From Chionis minor (lineage: Eukaryota > Chordata > Aves > Charadriiformes > Chionididae), in the NCBI GenBank assembly GCA_013398295.1, contig VZSF01003003.1, positions 367,061 through 431,060 on the forward strand: a stretch of DNA of 64,000 bases. The letters are read 5' to 3'. The translations under genes and the position numbers were made by a program. Below, piece by piece: positions 1-13,521 of the stretch (position 1 is the first letter of the stretch; every line of letters starts with the position of its first letter). Under the pieces are notes generated by a model. The model did not search any database. It was not told where the DNA came from and saw nothing but the letters and a program-made list of their open reading frames with translations.

Positions 1-2688
1 GCAGGCAGATGAGTCTATTCTAAAACTACTGTAATGTTATGCAAAGCTTGAGTAACTGTTATAAATAACTATGGTAGGACAAGATAATTCAGCACTTTTT
101 ATGAAATAAAAAGATATATTTACCTTGGCACGAACCTATTCATTGAGCTCAGTAGTACTCTTACAGTGCACAAAGTGAGCGGGGCAGAAGGAGGGACGTG
201 GGCAACCTTCACCTGTCTCGGGCATGGGTGCTGCCAAAGGGACAAGGGTGTGGGGTGGTGGTCAAGAGGGAAGCAGCTGAGAACAAAGTCCCTCAGATGA
301 GATCTAGGGCTCTTCAGTACAGTCTTGGTCTCTGCTTTCAATCGGTTTTAAATTTTTGAACTGCCCAGGTATCGTTTGTTTCCAGAACCTCAGATCCGAA
401 TCTCAAAATCCGGTGTGTTTGCTCTTTAGCACTGTTAATCTACACTGTCAACAGAACTGCCGATTTTGTTGATCATGCCTTCTGGTTTTGTTTCTTTCAT
501 TTTAAACTTTACAGTAGGTAGAGAAGCCATCTGGCACAAATAACCTGTGATCTAACAAAGCATCAATTACTCTGAGAAATAACGGAGTCTGGAAGGAGCT
601 CTCAATGCCTGCTCCCAAAGCAGCTCAGCCATTATTTTTTCTAATTAAGGTACGTGGAATAGCAGTAAATCAACAAAGCAGAGGAGTTAAAGAGATCTCT
701 GATTCTTCTAAATAGTCACATTGCCTGTAAGTTTAATGATTAATTTGTTTCTGCTTTTTTCTGAAGTGACCCCCAAAAACTCCCAAGAACATACTCTCAA
801 ACTGTTGGCTAAAATGCAGATGCATTTGACTGTGGTTTTGCTTGGGCGTTTTTCATGCTACATTTCATCCTCTTATCATAGCTGAGCCCCAAAAGAGTTT
901 TTTGTTGTTGCAAAAGAAAAAGGAAGTTTCTGGTACTCGAACATCAATAAGAAGACTTTTCAGAACTGATCCTCCTCAATAACTCAATGCGATAAATGTG
1001 TAATTCGATGGTGCACCAGTGGAGAAAGGTCAAGGGAAAAGGAAATTACAGAAGCTCCTCCATATTCTATTAGCAATCTGATAATAACTTTTTTTTATAT
1101 GGTTTGCCTTACTTTGAACATACTTCAGTCTGTACTCTGTACTTTCCATGTACACTGTCATTTCTAACTTTAAAAACAACTTGAAAATAATATTTTTTTT
1201 TTTTTATTTCTTGATAAAGATGGTCTCAGTGGTCAGTTTTTGAAAATTTTGGGGTCTTTACCAAAACATTTGTTGCTCTGCTAAGGTACAGTCCCACATT
1301 TATGAAGCAATTCTGCAACACGCTTGTCAAGCAGAAGAGCAGAATGAAATCTTCCTCGTTCATGGAGCTGAGCCCAAGGGATACACTGCGGTGGTCTGAT
1401 TTGTTTGGGGGGTTGTTCATTCAAAATTCATTGCATCATGAGCAAAGCAATCCTTTCTCTCAGCTTTAGAACTACCCAGAAGTGATTGCTGAACAGCACT
1501 TAGAACTGGAAAGAAAGCAGGGGGTTTCAGATAAACAAGCCTCCTCAGAAACCCTGAACTTCCTGACTGGGTGGTGAGGGATGCAGACGGATCTGTCATT
1601 CAGAGGTAATTTCTGAGAAACTCTGACATAACATTTTCCAAGGAGACTGCCAGAAACCTGTGAAGGATTTTTCAAGCCAATGTATAGATATAAATCTTAG
1701 AGACATTTGTTCTGTACCATAAATGACTGCAGGGAGCTGGCCTTTTATTTGTGCTTTTTGTTTTTTTTCTTTTGGTTTCTTTTCTGTTTTTCTCACATCA
1801 GGGTGACTAATGCCTGCTGCTGATCCTGTAGCAAAATCTCTGTACTAACAGGGAGATGGGAAAGGTAAAGTCAGACAGAGAAACAGACATGGCTTTACCC
1901 AACTATCTCCTCTACTGTGTTCATCAGCCACACAGCAAAATGAGCCACCTTACCTGCCAGCAAACCTTCCCATCACCAGAAGGATTGTACAACATGATTA
2001 TACCATGTCAAACTCCATCACTTTTTCAGTCTAAGATATGCTGCTTAATGTCACACATTTCTAAAGCGGCTTTTAAACCATTATATTGACCTTTGTCTAC
2101 AGGGTACAGGTGATGGAAGATTTAAAAAGAGTTAAATGACTGAAGGATGGAGAAGACAAGCTCCAGGACTGATTCATCCTGATGCCCAGTGGTAAGAGAA
2201 GTGCTGAACAGCTGAGACTCGCTGCAGTTTCTGTTGGTGCTTGGATAATGTTCAGCTGAAAAAATGGTGGAGAGCTATTGAAGAACAGGAGGTGCCCAAC
2301 CATCTGCAATCCTCGTGCAGGGGAGCACTGAGAGTATAATTTGTCCACAGCTGTCTTCAGAAAACACATCCTCTGGGAACGTCTTTCCCTAAATCCTGTC
2401 TCCTGCTAGTAAATTGTCCAAAGGCAGACCTGTTCTCTACAGCTTGGGCATTGATCTGCAGCTCTGTGCGTTATTTGACAAAAATTGTAGGAAAAGTTGG
2501 GGACGGTAATTGGGAAATGACTCTCAAGCACAAGCAGCAACAAAGACACCACAGGAACTAACTGGGGTATCAAACATCCTGGTAGGTACTTTCGCTGATC
2601 AGAAACTTTCTCTCAAAATTGATTTTGATGTGAAATTAAGCTTTCAGCAAAACACTATTTTTGTAAATACTGCCTGTGTTCTGCAGTA

Positions 2689-2724
<36 letters not shown>

Positions 2725-4640
2725 AACTTTAGATGTTTCTGATTTCAGCCAAAAATATGCCTAGAATCCTACTTTGTGGTTTTATTTTTTACTGAAAAAA
2801 TGATTTTCCACTAGGAAAAAAACTCCTCCATTTGCTATTTTTTTCTGCTCTCTACTTGTATTCTACTTTATGCAAGAAGAAAGTTGGTTATTTGGGGTTT
2901 TTTTGCTTTTCAATGTTTTTATGAGAAAAATTAAAAACAATGTAAAGCAAGAGAAACAGAGTTTACCTTACTTAAAAATAAGTCAGTAATTCTGCAAGAA
3001 AAAGCTCTTCCTTAGAGTATATTAAATGTAACGATATTGCCAGCCATCATGTTACCACTAAAGATTTGAATCACTTTCCTCGGTAACACACTTCACATTT
3101 TCCCATAACCTTTAGACAACTGGATTATGCTGTGTTTTTTCTTTTCAGAAGTTATTTAGTTGCTGGATAGAATGACTGTAGTTTTCTGTCGTAAACTTTT
3201 CCATATATAGAAAATGAACCCATCAGATTCTGGTCTGCTTTCTTTCACTGTCTAAAGATGTATTATTTTTAAATTTGTGACCTTTTTTACTTTCAAGAGT
3301 GGATTTCCATGGACAGCAAGGTGTAGAGATGCTGCTGGCCAGGCCCTTGCCTGCATGTTATCAAGGCTTAGAGCACGCTGGGAGTACTGCAATGGTTTTG
3401 ATCTTCCGCAACAGAGCTATGGGGAGATCACCCAAGATCAGGTCTTCCATACTTCAAAAACATTTCACCCACTTTTTCTGTACTTACCACATTTTTTCTT
3501 ACCTTTCCCGCCTTCCACATCCCACATCACTGCCCTGTGATGCATCCGTTGTTAGGTCTGCTTTCCCACCCACACCTCCTAATGCCTTGATAACCTTTTT
3601 TCTCCCTCCCTCACCACAGAGGACCCTGGGCAGTAGCAAGCCCTTAATTACACAGCCAAGGGAGAAACATGGTAAGAGCTCCCATTTTTCCACATAGCAA
3701 ATGGGACAGAAATGTAACATCTAACCGCAACAGGGCAGAAATGTTGCTCCTACACAGTCAGTCTGTGAAATACGTGTGCAAACCCCGATCAGGGAAAAGG
3801 ACAGACTGGATGAATCCTTCCAGTCTTACATGCAACCCTAGGATCCTCCTCTAGGACCATCCAGCTAAGCGTTTCCCAACTCCCTCACCCCAAAAGTCTA
3901 AAATCCTACTGTCTGTGCTAGCAGCCTTAGTTTACAGAAGACACCTCTCTCGTCTCAACCTGGAACTGCCTTTGGGAAAAAAGCCAGCAGAAACAGGCCT
4001 TTCTATATGAAGAAACTTATATTCTCTGGCTTCTCATCTGGGGGCTGCAAAGCAGTATGATAAGCTTTGCTATGTATTCTATGTTTTGTAATTATACCAT
4101 CTGAGAAAACAGAAATGTGATGGTAAAAGCAGGAGTCAGCAAACCCCACACTGCCTCTGATATGACATTCTGGAGAGGATTAAAAAAAATAAATCCTGCA
4201 TATTAATGAAAAATGCCACAAATGTGGCACAAGCAAAATACACTGACAAACAGCCCTTTGATGGAAAGAAAGGTCCCGCAGGAATTGCCCAGCGTGAACA
4301 CCAAGTGAGACCTTGGGAATTAACTTTTCCTCTCTGGCACAGCAAGGGCCGATTATCCGCTTTGTCCAGGCTTTCCTTTTGGTGTAATTCATACCAGCGT
4401 CAGCTCTGGGACAGATCCTTTAACAGGTCTGGTCCCCCCAGGAACAATTTATCTGGAGGCTGGTAATGTAAATTCACTCCAGTCTTGAGGCCGTCCATGT
4501 CATTGAAACTCTGCTCTGCAACCTATGATGCGTGACTTTCACTGGTAGTTACTGCCCTTTCCCATTTCCATTTCCTTCTCACCAGCCGCTGCTTTAGCCA
4601 ACACCAGGGACAGTATAAGAAAAAAAAGTAGGAGATCTCC
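1..4640. other. Intergenic sequence, no gene seen
   Basis: This is AT-rich DNA with short chance frames only. The single repeat I can name is the A30 run at 2690. I looked for calcitonin receptor exons, expected somewhere on this side of TFPI2, and saw none. Confidence 0.7.
2690..2719. repeat. Poly(A) run of 30 bases
   Basis: This is an uninterrupted stretch of A. No LINE or processed-gene sequence is recognisable on its 5' side, so I treat it as a simple repeat rather than a retroposed tail. Confidence 0.9.
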
Positions 4641-5368
4641 TGTCATGGTTTGGGCTAGATTGGCCCAGTCAGACAGAAGGACAGATGCTCTCCCCCACCT
4701 CTCTCTTCAAGGAGAGAAAGGAGAGAGAGAAAAGAGACTTGTGAGTTTAGAAGGAACTAAACTACTTTCATGAATTATTTATAATAAAATAATAAAAAGA
4801 AAATAATGAAATATATGCAAAACCACATCAAGCTCCCAGGATGATGATTACATCATCAGCAGGCACTGGGGAAGTCACAGACTGGACTCAGTGATGGATG
4901 GGAACTGGATTCTGGATCGGGATTCAGGAATGCACAGATCGGGATCAAAGGCAGACAAACGGAGTCTTCCTCAGGCACCGGCCATTGAAGAAAGAGCGCT
5001 GACCCTTTGATCCCTCAGCTTTTATACTGAGCATGAGGCAGATGGGATGGAATACCTTGTGGGTCAGTTTTGGGTCACCTGCCCTGTCCCCTCTTCCCCG
5101 CAGGTGTGACCCCTCTACGCTTTTCCACTTCCGACCCTCAACTGAACAAATAATAAAGTTGGCTGCCCTTGGGTGTTATAGCAATAAGTATAAGCAGGAG
5201 CCTCTCTGCATCCCGTGCCTTGGCATCAGCTATAAACATCGATCTTATCACTCTGAGAGCCAACAGTTTCCGCACAATGTGCTGCTAATTCTGGTAGTTA
5301 GAAGAGGCTTAGCCAAGAAGTTGAATTACTGAACAGAAATCAGTTCTGTTTTATCTCAAACCAGGACA
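4641..5368 (-). mobile_element. Solo LTR of an endogenous retrovirus (ERVL-like), minus strand
   Basis: This 728-bp segment begins TGTCATGGTTTG and ends CAAACCAGGACA on the plus strand, an imperfect inverted terminal repeat with TG and CA ends as in retroviral LTRs. It is flanked by the identical pentamer TCTCC at 4636-4640 and 5369-5373, a clean 5-bp target site duplication. Read on the minus strand it starts TGTCCTGGTTTGAG and carries a TATAAAAG box at 5026-5019 about 340 bases in, consistent with a U3-R-U5 order. A 5-bp duplication fits ERVL-type elements. No gag, pol or env sequence lies next to it, so the provirus was lost by LTR recombination. The family name is not certain. Confidence 0.9.
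5019..5026 (-). promoter_or_regulatory. TATA box of the solo LTR
   Basis: The minus strand reads TATAAAAG here, inside the LTR and oriented toward lower coordinates. Its position about 340 bases from the 5' end of the LTR is where a retroviral U3 promoter would lie. There is no evidence of activity. Confidence 0.6.
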
Positions 5369-8300
5369 TCTCCACAGCACCTTTAGGCTGCTGGAGAGCA
5401 GGAGATGGCATCACAGGCAGTGACTGGGGCTGGTGGTTTTCTCTCCCTTTTTTGCCAGGTAGTGGTGCAGGATTTGCCTTGGAAAGGGAAGTGCCTCCCT
5501 GGAGATCTCGGTGTGTATTGTGAGAACAAAACAGCCGCTTCCTCAGGAAGGAGGAAGGTATATGACATCCAATTTCACAGCTTTTTTGAGAAATTGAGTT
5601 TCATGTTTTTAGAAAAAATAGATACCCCTAATATTTTCCATCTCTACTGGCTTTTTTGCTAGACAGTTCCTCATCAAAGAGTATCCTCCATGTCTGTCGT
5701 TTTCTTCCCTTGTTTCCTCTAATGGAAAGCTGCTCTGAACTCTCAGCCAGGCTGGGGATATTAAGTACATCCAAATGATCATCCTTTTCATAGGTGCAGG
5801 TGGAGCTCAGTGTTCCAACACACAGTGTTTGTTAATACTTTTGTGCTGCATGTACTTTAATCACATAAAAAAGGCAGGATAATAATCTTCAGTGTAGTTT
5901 TTAGGATCAACCCTATAGCCTGGAAAAAGAAATGTATTTGCACTCCTCATACTACTGACTTGATTATTCTGTCAAGCCAGAACTGCCAATCTTATTCTGC
6001 ACGATTACACTTGGATCCTGGATCGCCATCAGGAATATGAGCAGAAAAGGGAAACTTCACGTCCTTAAAGTTAGCTTTTAAGGCTGTTTGCAGGGTAGGT
6101 TTTAAATAACTGGCATTTTCTGATGCTACTTGAGTATTATATAAGGATATCTCTGCATTGACTCAGAACTCAATGCAAGACCAAGGAGTAATGGTTCAAA
6201 AAGTCATTTATTCTTGGAATAACACATGGCTGGAAATATAGTGTAACTCCATACAAATAGATGGGTTTTAGCATTTTAATATGGTTAAATGAAATTATGT
6301 CTGAAGAAACTTTCCTTTGGTATATATACATGATCTATGATTCTGTCCATTGAATGGCATGATTTAAAGTTGTATCATGATTTAAATTTTAAAAACTTTG
6401 ACTTTAAAATCATAGTATTAAAGGCTGTAGGGATTCCTTGCATCATGCACAAATTTTGTACTTTCTTTTGTTAAAAGTGTATTTCTCCCTGTCCCGTTAA
6501 TTTGAACCAAACACAACTGCGCATTTGCTTTTATCTTCATTGCATTTCCATCCCAATTTTCTCATAATGTCTTCAAGTCTTCACTTCTCTTTCAAAGGAC
6601 TACCAAAGCAGCACCTGTGTCTGCAAAAATAGGGTATTTCACGAGTTGTGTATTTGTGTTTGTAACAGTATTACTCCTTCCAGAAAGACACAAACTAGCA
6701 GAAGTCTTAGTGTATTGCCCGAAGTCTCCAAAATGGGACAGATGCAATTCCATATTTTCTACACTGTATTTTGCACTCCAAACATGCAGTTTTACCATTC
6801 TGATAATTGTACCAGGTTTTCCACATGCTTCCATTGCAGCTCAGGCACCAACTTAAAAATATAAGAAAATTATACAAGCATTCTAATAATCTTAACATTT
6901 TTTCTTCTCCAATAATGACAAAATGAAAACAACTGATTCATAGAAGATATACTTTTCTAGAATATATATTTCATACATATCCTCAGTAAAAAGAATGTGA
7001 AAATGAAAAAATACCAGCAATGGGATACTATTGTCCGGAATGAGTGAGAAAATTAGGGTGTTGTTCTTTCTGATTTGTGCTCTTTTTCCAAATAGCAATC
7101 TGACTGCCTGCTTTCATTCTCCTGGAATTCTTTTTCAAACCTCTAAATCATGAAAAAGAATTGTCATATTCTTTCCCATTTCTAATAATTCAGTGACAAC
7201 ATTATCAGCATCTGGTGTTCTGTTGTTTCTGAGCTCCCAATTGCCCCTCGAATCACTTCAAAATTTAATTCTTCCACAAATAGCTCATGTGTCTGGAAGA
7301 CAGCTTTTTATTCGCTATTAACCATCTCCCTGTAGTGGACACATAAAAGTACTCCTCCTTGCTCTTTTGTAATTGAATTTTCCATAATGAAAAGGTTTCC
7401 TTATTTCTTCTTTATCAGGCATAGATGTGGTTTATATCCTCTCTTTCATGCATCCATACCCTTATAAAATGTGCTTATTTTACTAATCTTGCTATCCTGT
7501 TTCATCTTTTTCCCCAAACCATGGAAGTATTGCCTTTCTCCTTATACTGGCCTCATGCCTTTCCCTCTGGCTTTAGAGCATTTCTCATCCAGAGTTCAAT
7601 TCTGATTCCAAAGGCTACAGCATTGCTATATGTCAATCTCAGCTGCTTTCCTGCAATTTTTAGCAAATCTTTCTTTTTCTGTTACTTTCAGATTTATTCC
7701 TGCAATCTGTTCTAATGCTTTCTTTACCATCCCTCTGCAGGTGTCCCACCTAGTATCAGTTTTCTTATAAATATCACAAAATCCTTTGAAGACTCCAAGT
7801 GTTTTTAACTGCTGACCAATATTCCTGTCCTTATTCTGGATCCCCCAAAGACTGTGTTGAGTCTCCATCTCATCTGCTTTATTTCACCTTGCTTAGTTCT
7901 TGGTTATAGCAAATCAGTTTGCTACAATACAGAGAGCTCCCCTGCAGCCAGCTCCCCTTCACTTTCCACTGTCCTGGATGTCACTTCTACATCTTGAACA
8001 AACATTGTGCAATCTGATTGAAACCAAACTATTTTGTTGTACTTGCATATGCTTTTGAATGTCCTCAGGAGCAAACAATGTGAGCTTCACAACCACGTTT
8101 TGAATTGAGCAAGTGATCTTTGAGTGCTATTCATTCTATCTTTAAGGCTGCCATCTGGATCTCATGCATCTTCCTTCTCTTCCTTAGGGTATCAATTATT
8201 TTGGAAAATACTGGCGACTGAAATCATCTTACCCTTAGTTCCTCAGAGAACCTGTCTTTTATTTTGTGATCAGTGAGCTTCATCAGAACACGAAAAGTCT

Positions 8301-11300
8301 TTTCCGGGTACCTCCCTTTAAACCACAGACTGGAGTGCAGGGAGGACTGCAAGCCTGGTGGCTGCTGATAGCGTAGTATCACCAGTGAGCCAGGTCCCAT
8401 TTGACGCTCTGCAATTACTCCCCCATTCCAAAATAGTGCCAAACTCCTAACTTCAAGAGATTTGTTTCCTAGTCATCTCGCTTATTTCATGACTGTGATA
8501 ACCAAACAGTTAAGAGGGTTCCTGGTTTATGTCAAGTCAAAATTCTTGACATTCCCATTCCCCTGTTAGCTTGAGTTATTCTGTACAAAAGGTAATGTGG
8601 ATATCTGAAGCTTTTGGTTTTGCCCAGTTTTTACTGTGAAGGGAACAACGATGTGTACAGCAGCCAGTTTGCAGGAACAATTTCCTTAGACTAATCATTA
8701 TTCTTCTACATATCTGGTCTGGCTAACTTTGGGCATAGCTGCTGCAATAAGGAGTAGGTACTAGTAACCAGAAGTCTAAGGATTATTTCAAATATAGGCT
8801 AGCACATGTTTTTGCATATTACTTTGTGCTATTTACTAACTTAAGAACTAATTCACTGTATAATGTAATAAGTGTTAAAATTCTAAACATACACAAGTCA
8901 GCAAAATGTAAATAGGAAAGCGACAGCTGAAACAGCTGAAAGAGGAAGGGCAGGAAAATTTAAAGCAAATAATAAGAAAAAGTCACATTTATTAAATCTG
9001 TGAAAACAAAATTTAATTGAAACTTCATCACTTGGGGCCGTATTTAAAGTCAGCCTTGGTGTAAAGAGTATGAGGTACCTCTATGACTAATTCATGTTGA
9101 CTGAGACGACTATGCCCACCAAGGGTGCTGAACCTAGAGCTTAGATGTCTCAAAGTTAATAGAAGTATCCGTACTGAGTTTATTAAAAGTGATGTTTAAC
9201 ACTAACAGAGTGATGATCTAAGCAAGTATCCTGCACCCTTGCTCAGAGCGGGGCTTCAGTGGAAGCCTCCCAAGGAAGAGGAGTTTGGTGGACCATGGCA
9301 GAGGGGAGTCAATGCTCTCTCTACCTGGGAGGATGTGGTTGTCTTTGACCACCATTGAGTGGTCCTGATGATTCCTCCGTAGCTCCGACTAGTACATCAG
9401 AAAGATAGGCATGTTGCCTCACCTGTCTTGTTTTGTGTCCTGATGGCTGAGTGCCTTGGGGAAGAGAAGCTCCGTGGTGTCTTTGAGAGCTCTTCTGAGC
9501 AGCTTTCTAAGTATGTAAGGTATGAAAATAAAACAATTAAGCCAATAAAAAAATAAAGGGTCCCATTTGAAACCTATTTGGCAAAGAAAGACCAAAAGCC
9601 AGATACACTTCTGGCCAGAGAACAGCATGGGATGAGGTACTCACTTGCAAAGGGACCAGCCTACCAAACGTGTCTACCCTTGCTTTAAAGCATGATACAC
9701 CAAATCTTGCAAGCCACACAAATTTTACCGGCTTCCATTGGGAATCATTGATGCAGCTTGGCTGCAGGAACTTTGAAATATCCAAACCGTCTTCAGCTGA
9801 GCCTTCAGCTCAGGAAAGAGCAGGGAAAGTTCAGGCAGGGCAGGCAGGCTCTGGAGGAGCATCACCCTCGGAGCTTTTTTCTGGGCTGACACCTGGTGGT
9901 GGCTCCGGGCTCTTCTCGCCTGCAGAGCTACCAAGGTTGTTGCGTCCAGCATGAAGAATAGTGCATGGACAAGGAAAAAAAAAATAAATCAAACCAGCAC
10001 TTATTTACCTCTACAAGGCCCTTCTAATTTTTCTAACTAGAAGCAGCTCATGAGACTGAAGAAAGAGTGATTAGAAGAGGGATATACTCTCTCAAAACCA
10101 GTTTGTGGATCAGTTGAGGCCATTTCTTCGCAGAGGACTTTTCTCAATGATTTGAGCATTAAGATTAGCAGATGTGACATCCTGGGAATGCTGCTTGGTT
10201 GGCGAATTTTTAGTGTATTTAAACTATGGTTGTCTTATTCTAGCATGCTTTGAGGGTGATGCTTCAAGTTGAGGACTGGAAAGTTCGAGTTTAGGAAATG
10301 AAAAATTACAAAATATTCTTTTTTTTTCTCTCCTAGTGAAATCATCTAAAATGGGAACCAGATTCTGAGAATTTGTGCTAATACAGCTATTTCAAACAAT
10401 GCTACCAAAGAGGTTGAGTTCTGGAGACCCCCTCTCCCAGAGCGGAGAATATCCTTCACTCTGCAGCATCAGAGAAGACTGCATATTTATCTAATTTTAC
10501 ACTACTTTGGCTAAACCACAGGAAAAAAAACCACAGAAGCATCCCTGGATTTATTTATTTTTAGTAAGCCTTATGTTTTGCTGTGTATCACTCTTATCCA
10601 CACACAGGCACTAAAATATGAACACTTTCCTTAAGGCAGCATTAATTACAAATAAAAAAGGTCCCAAAGAAAAGATTTTTAAAAAATATTTTTCTCTAAA
10701 AGTGCTGATTCCTGAAAGCATTGTCTGCCAGATACAGGAAATATTCACTTTCCATTAGGTCCCATTAGGTTCCTAACTCAAATAATGCCATACTTGTGAA
10801 AATTGGAAAAATATTCTTTCTAATTAAAATTGATAAACATTATGTCAAATGCTCTTTCTCTCTTTTCGATAAACACACAGAAAGCTTTGTTAGTGTTGGG
10901 TTACACAACTTAATTTTCCAGAATATATTATAAGATCAGGAGGGAAATAAGGCCGATATTTTCATGCATGTCTGTAATTAAGCTTCTAATTATGTGTTTA
11001 GTTTTCCTGACATGGGACTTTAGGATTCTAACATTGGAAATACATTAAATAAAACACAGTCTGCATTGTTATCATGAATTAAAATACCTCAGTGTTAGAA
11101 AATTAACATTGTTTGGTTTTTCTGTTCATTTCCTGAATTAAGCAAAAATGAAATATTCTGATGAATGTTTGTTCATTCCAGGCAATAGGCAGAAAAAGTG
11201 ATTTATTCATACGGTAGCTTGGATAAAATCCAGAATGGCAGGTTTCCAGCTCACTGTAACAACACTCCAAAAGTCCAGATGATTTTGATAAACACTAGTA

Positions 11301-13409
11301 TCTTAATGTTTATTTTCAATAGAGCCTCATCTGTAGTTCTTTCAACGACAGAATTATCTCAATGGACAACAAAGCTGTTATTTTGGTGCATAGAAATTAA
11401 ACAATTCATAGTAAAATTACATTTTTTTCCCTTTACTAACAATACTTCTGAGTAGGGGCAAATTCTGTGCCTTTCCTGGCCAGTTAAGCCCAAATGTAAC
11501 CCTATACATGAAACTTCAGGCTAAATCACTGTATGTCAACGCAGCCAGCTCAGCAGGAGGAGCGTCCCCTTGTGTTTAGGTGACACTAAATCCAAGTGAA
11601 TCTGCTGGCAGGTGCAAACCCTCTGTTCTGCTCCTCACCTCCTTCCTCATACAGCTTTTCTCTCTCTTTTCCATTTAGACTGTAACCTGGTCAGTTCGGG
11701 GACCCTCCTTCATCCCCTCTTTGCTTATTGCCAGGGTAAAGGATTCCCAGTCCCAGGACAGGTCTCTAGGTGCTGCTATAACACCAATAATAATAAACCC
11801 CGCTACAACTATTTTTCCAGATATTAAATCAGTATCAGGACTCTCCCTGGTGTCTGTGGCTCCTCTGAAAGACATGGACATTTCTCTCTGGAAGAGGAAT
11901 GTCATAGTTTCGGTTGATTGTGGTGCTGATGCTGCAAGGGTGGTGTCAAACCTATGCCATATCCCACCAGCATGGCCAGCTCCCTTCACCTGTACTGGGA
12001 CAACCAGATGGTCTATCTGCCCCAGCATTTACAGCTCATGTTTCAGGTCATTAATGTTGTGACCCAACAAAAGCATGGCTGATATATGCCTCTCTTAGAC
12101 TCGTGCATCAGGAATTTTGCCCAAAATATGGCACCTATTCCCATTTCTCTGAGACTGACAGGTTCCCTTGAACTTACTACCCGAGAGGATAAAAAGTTAT
12201 TTCCATCAGCTTGCCATGAGTTTGTCTCCTCAGCAGTGTCAGCAAGAGCGCTGAGTGGTGACCTCGTAAGACCAGAGTGTGATACACAAACCAGCCATTA
12301 AAATCCTAATGAGATGAGGTAGGCCAAATGTCTCCAATACCGATTCTGCCTTTGCTTATAATGTGCACAACTAGCATCTTTTAGCTCTAGTGCATTCTCA
12401 GCATTATAATTGGAAAATTGTTAATACAGTTCAGCTCTGCCGCAAGGTATTTCCTCCCACGGATTTGTGGTTTAAGCAGCTGCAAATTTTATATAGTGCT
12501 CCTACCGCCTATTTATTTTTTAATACTACATATGTTGTGAGACTGGAGAAAAACAACAGATATCCAAATAAAATGAGTGTGACCCTAACTAGACAGGGAA
12601 AAGCAGATATTTGGTTGCCAATTATGCATTTCCTTCTCTCTACCTTTTACTGGAGTTGAAACATTGCACCAGCCTTTGTAGAAGTACTTTGAGACCGAGG
12701 CGGGGAAATTGAATATACAGCCATGTGTTATTAGTAGCATAGCTATTATTATTATTATTTCTATTATTAATTACAGAAAAACACAAAGTTTTTTTCTTGT
12801 CTCACCATGAGCTGATGATATCCCCTGGTAGTCTTATTAAGATATTGTTAAAATGCAGCCTTCTGAGCCCATTCTGTGTGGTGACTGGCCATCTAGCCCA
12901 TCCAAATAGCATTGTACAAAATGATATAAAATGATAGTTGGTGTTTTATACTGTTACTCTAATGAGACATTTGGCAAAAAATAACCACAATACCTCAAAG
13001 CGATCATGGCTGACACATACGCATTTTAACAGTCAGTCTGAATTCCACTCATATAACACAGAGGTTCTAGTTCGTGTCATTAAAACTAAAGCAGATTATG
13101 GATATGGTCAGTTCAAAGACAAAATATAATCACTGTCATGGAAGAAGTGGTTGGTGGAAATCAATGAGAACTAGAGGTGCTTAGTACTTCTTGCTGTTTA
13201 GGGCAGAGTGCTTCTGAGAGTCTGTTAGGGAGACTGGAGTTGTTCAGATGCTCGTGAGAGCAATTGGTTTATAGAAACGTCTCTGAGGTCAAAACTCACC
13301 ATAAGAATTTTTATTACTGTGGATGGAGCACAAAACAAAGAAGCCAGCATGCTTTTTAAAAACAATAACAGAAACAACAAACCAAACCAAACAAAACCAA
13401 AAACAGACT
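5369..13409. other. Intergenic sequence, no gene seen
   Basis: No coding exon or transposon is recognisable. A moderately GC-richer patch near 9790-9950 (with GGCAGG repeats) has open frames on both strands but no protein match I know. The part around 10600-11110 is very AT-rich, with several TAATTA motifs. Confidence 0.7.
12742..12763. repeat. (ATT)n microsatellite
   Basis: Several consecutive ATT units, followed by an interrupted continuation, form a short trinucleotide repeat. Confidence 0.8.
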
Positions 13410-13521
13410 GAAAAAAAAAAGAAAAAAAGAAAAATGAAAAAGAAAAATGAAAAAGGAGAAAAGAAAAAAGAAAAAGAGAAAAAAGGGGAAAAAAAAGGAA
13501 AAAGAAAAAGAAAAAAGAAAA
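13410..13521 (+). repeat. A/G purine tract, about 110 bases
   Basis: The plus strand is almost entirely A and G, built from degenerate GAAAAA and AAAAAG units, with only a few T interruptions near its start. The opposite strand is correspondingly all pyrimidine and gives long phenylalanine/serine-rich chance frames (for example 13225-13563), which I do not regard as genes. Such tracts can form triplex (H-DNA) structures. Confidence 0.9.

Noticed and set aside
2690..2719. A30 run as the tail of a processed pseudogene
   Set aside because: The sequence before it resembles no gene and I saw no target duplication.
1..4640. Calcitonin receptor exons or its intronic microRNAs, expected from vertebrate gene order
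   Set aside because: No exon-like receptor peptide or known microRNA sequence was seen.
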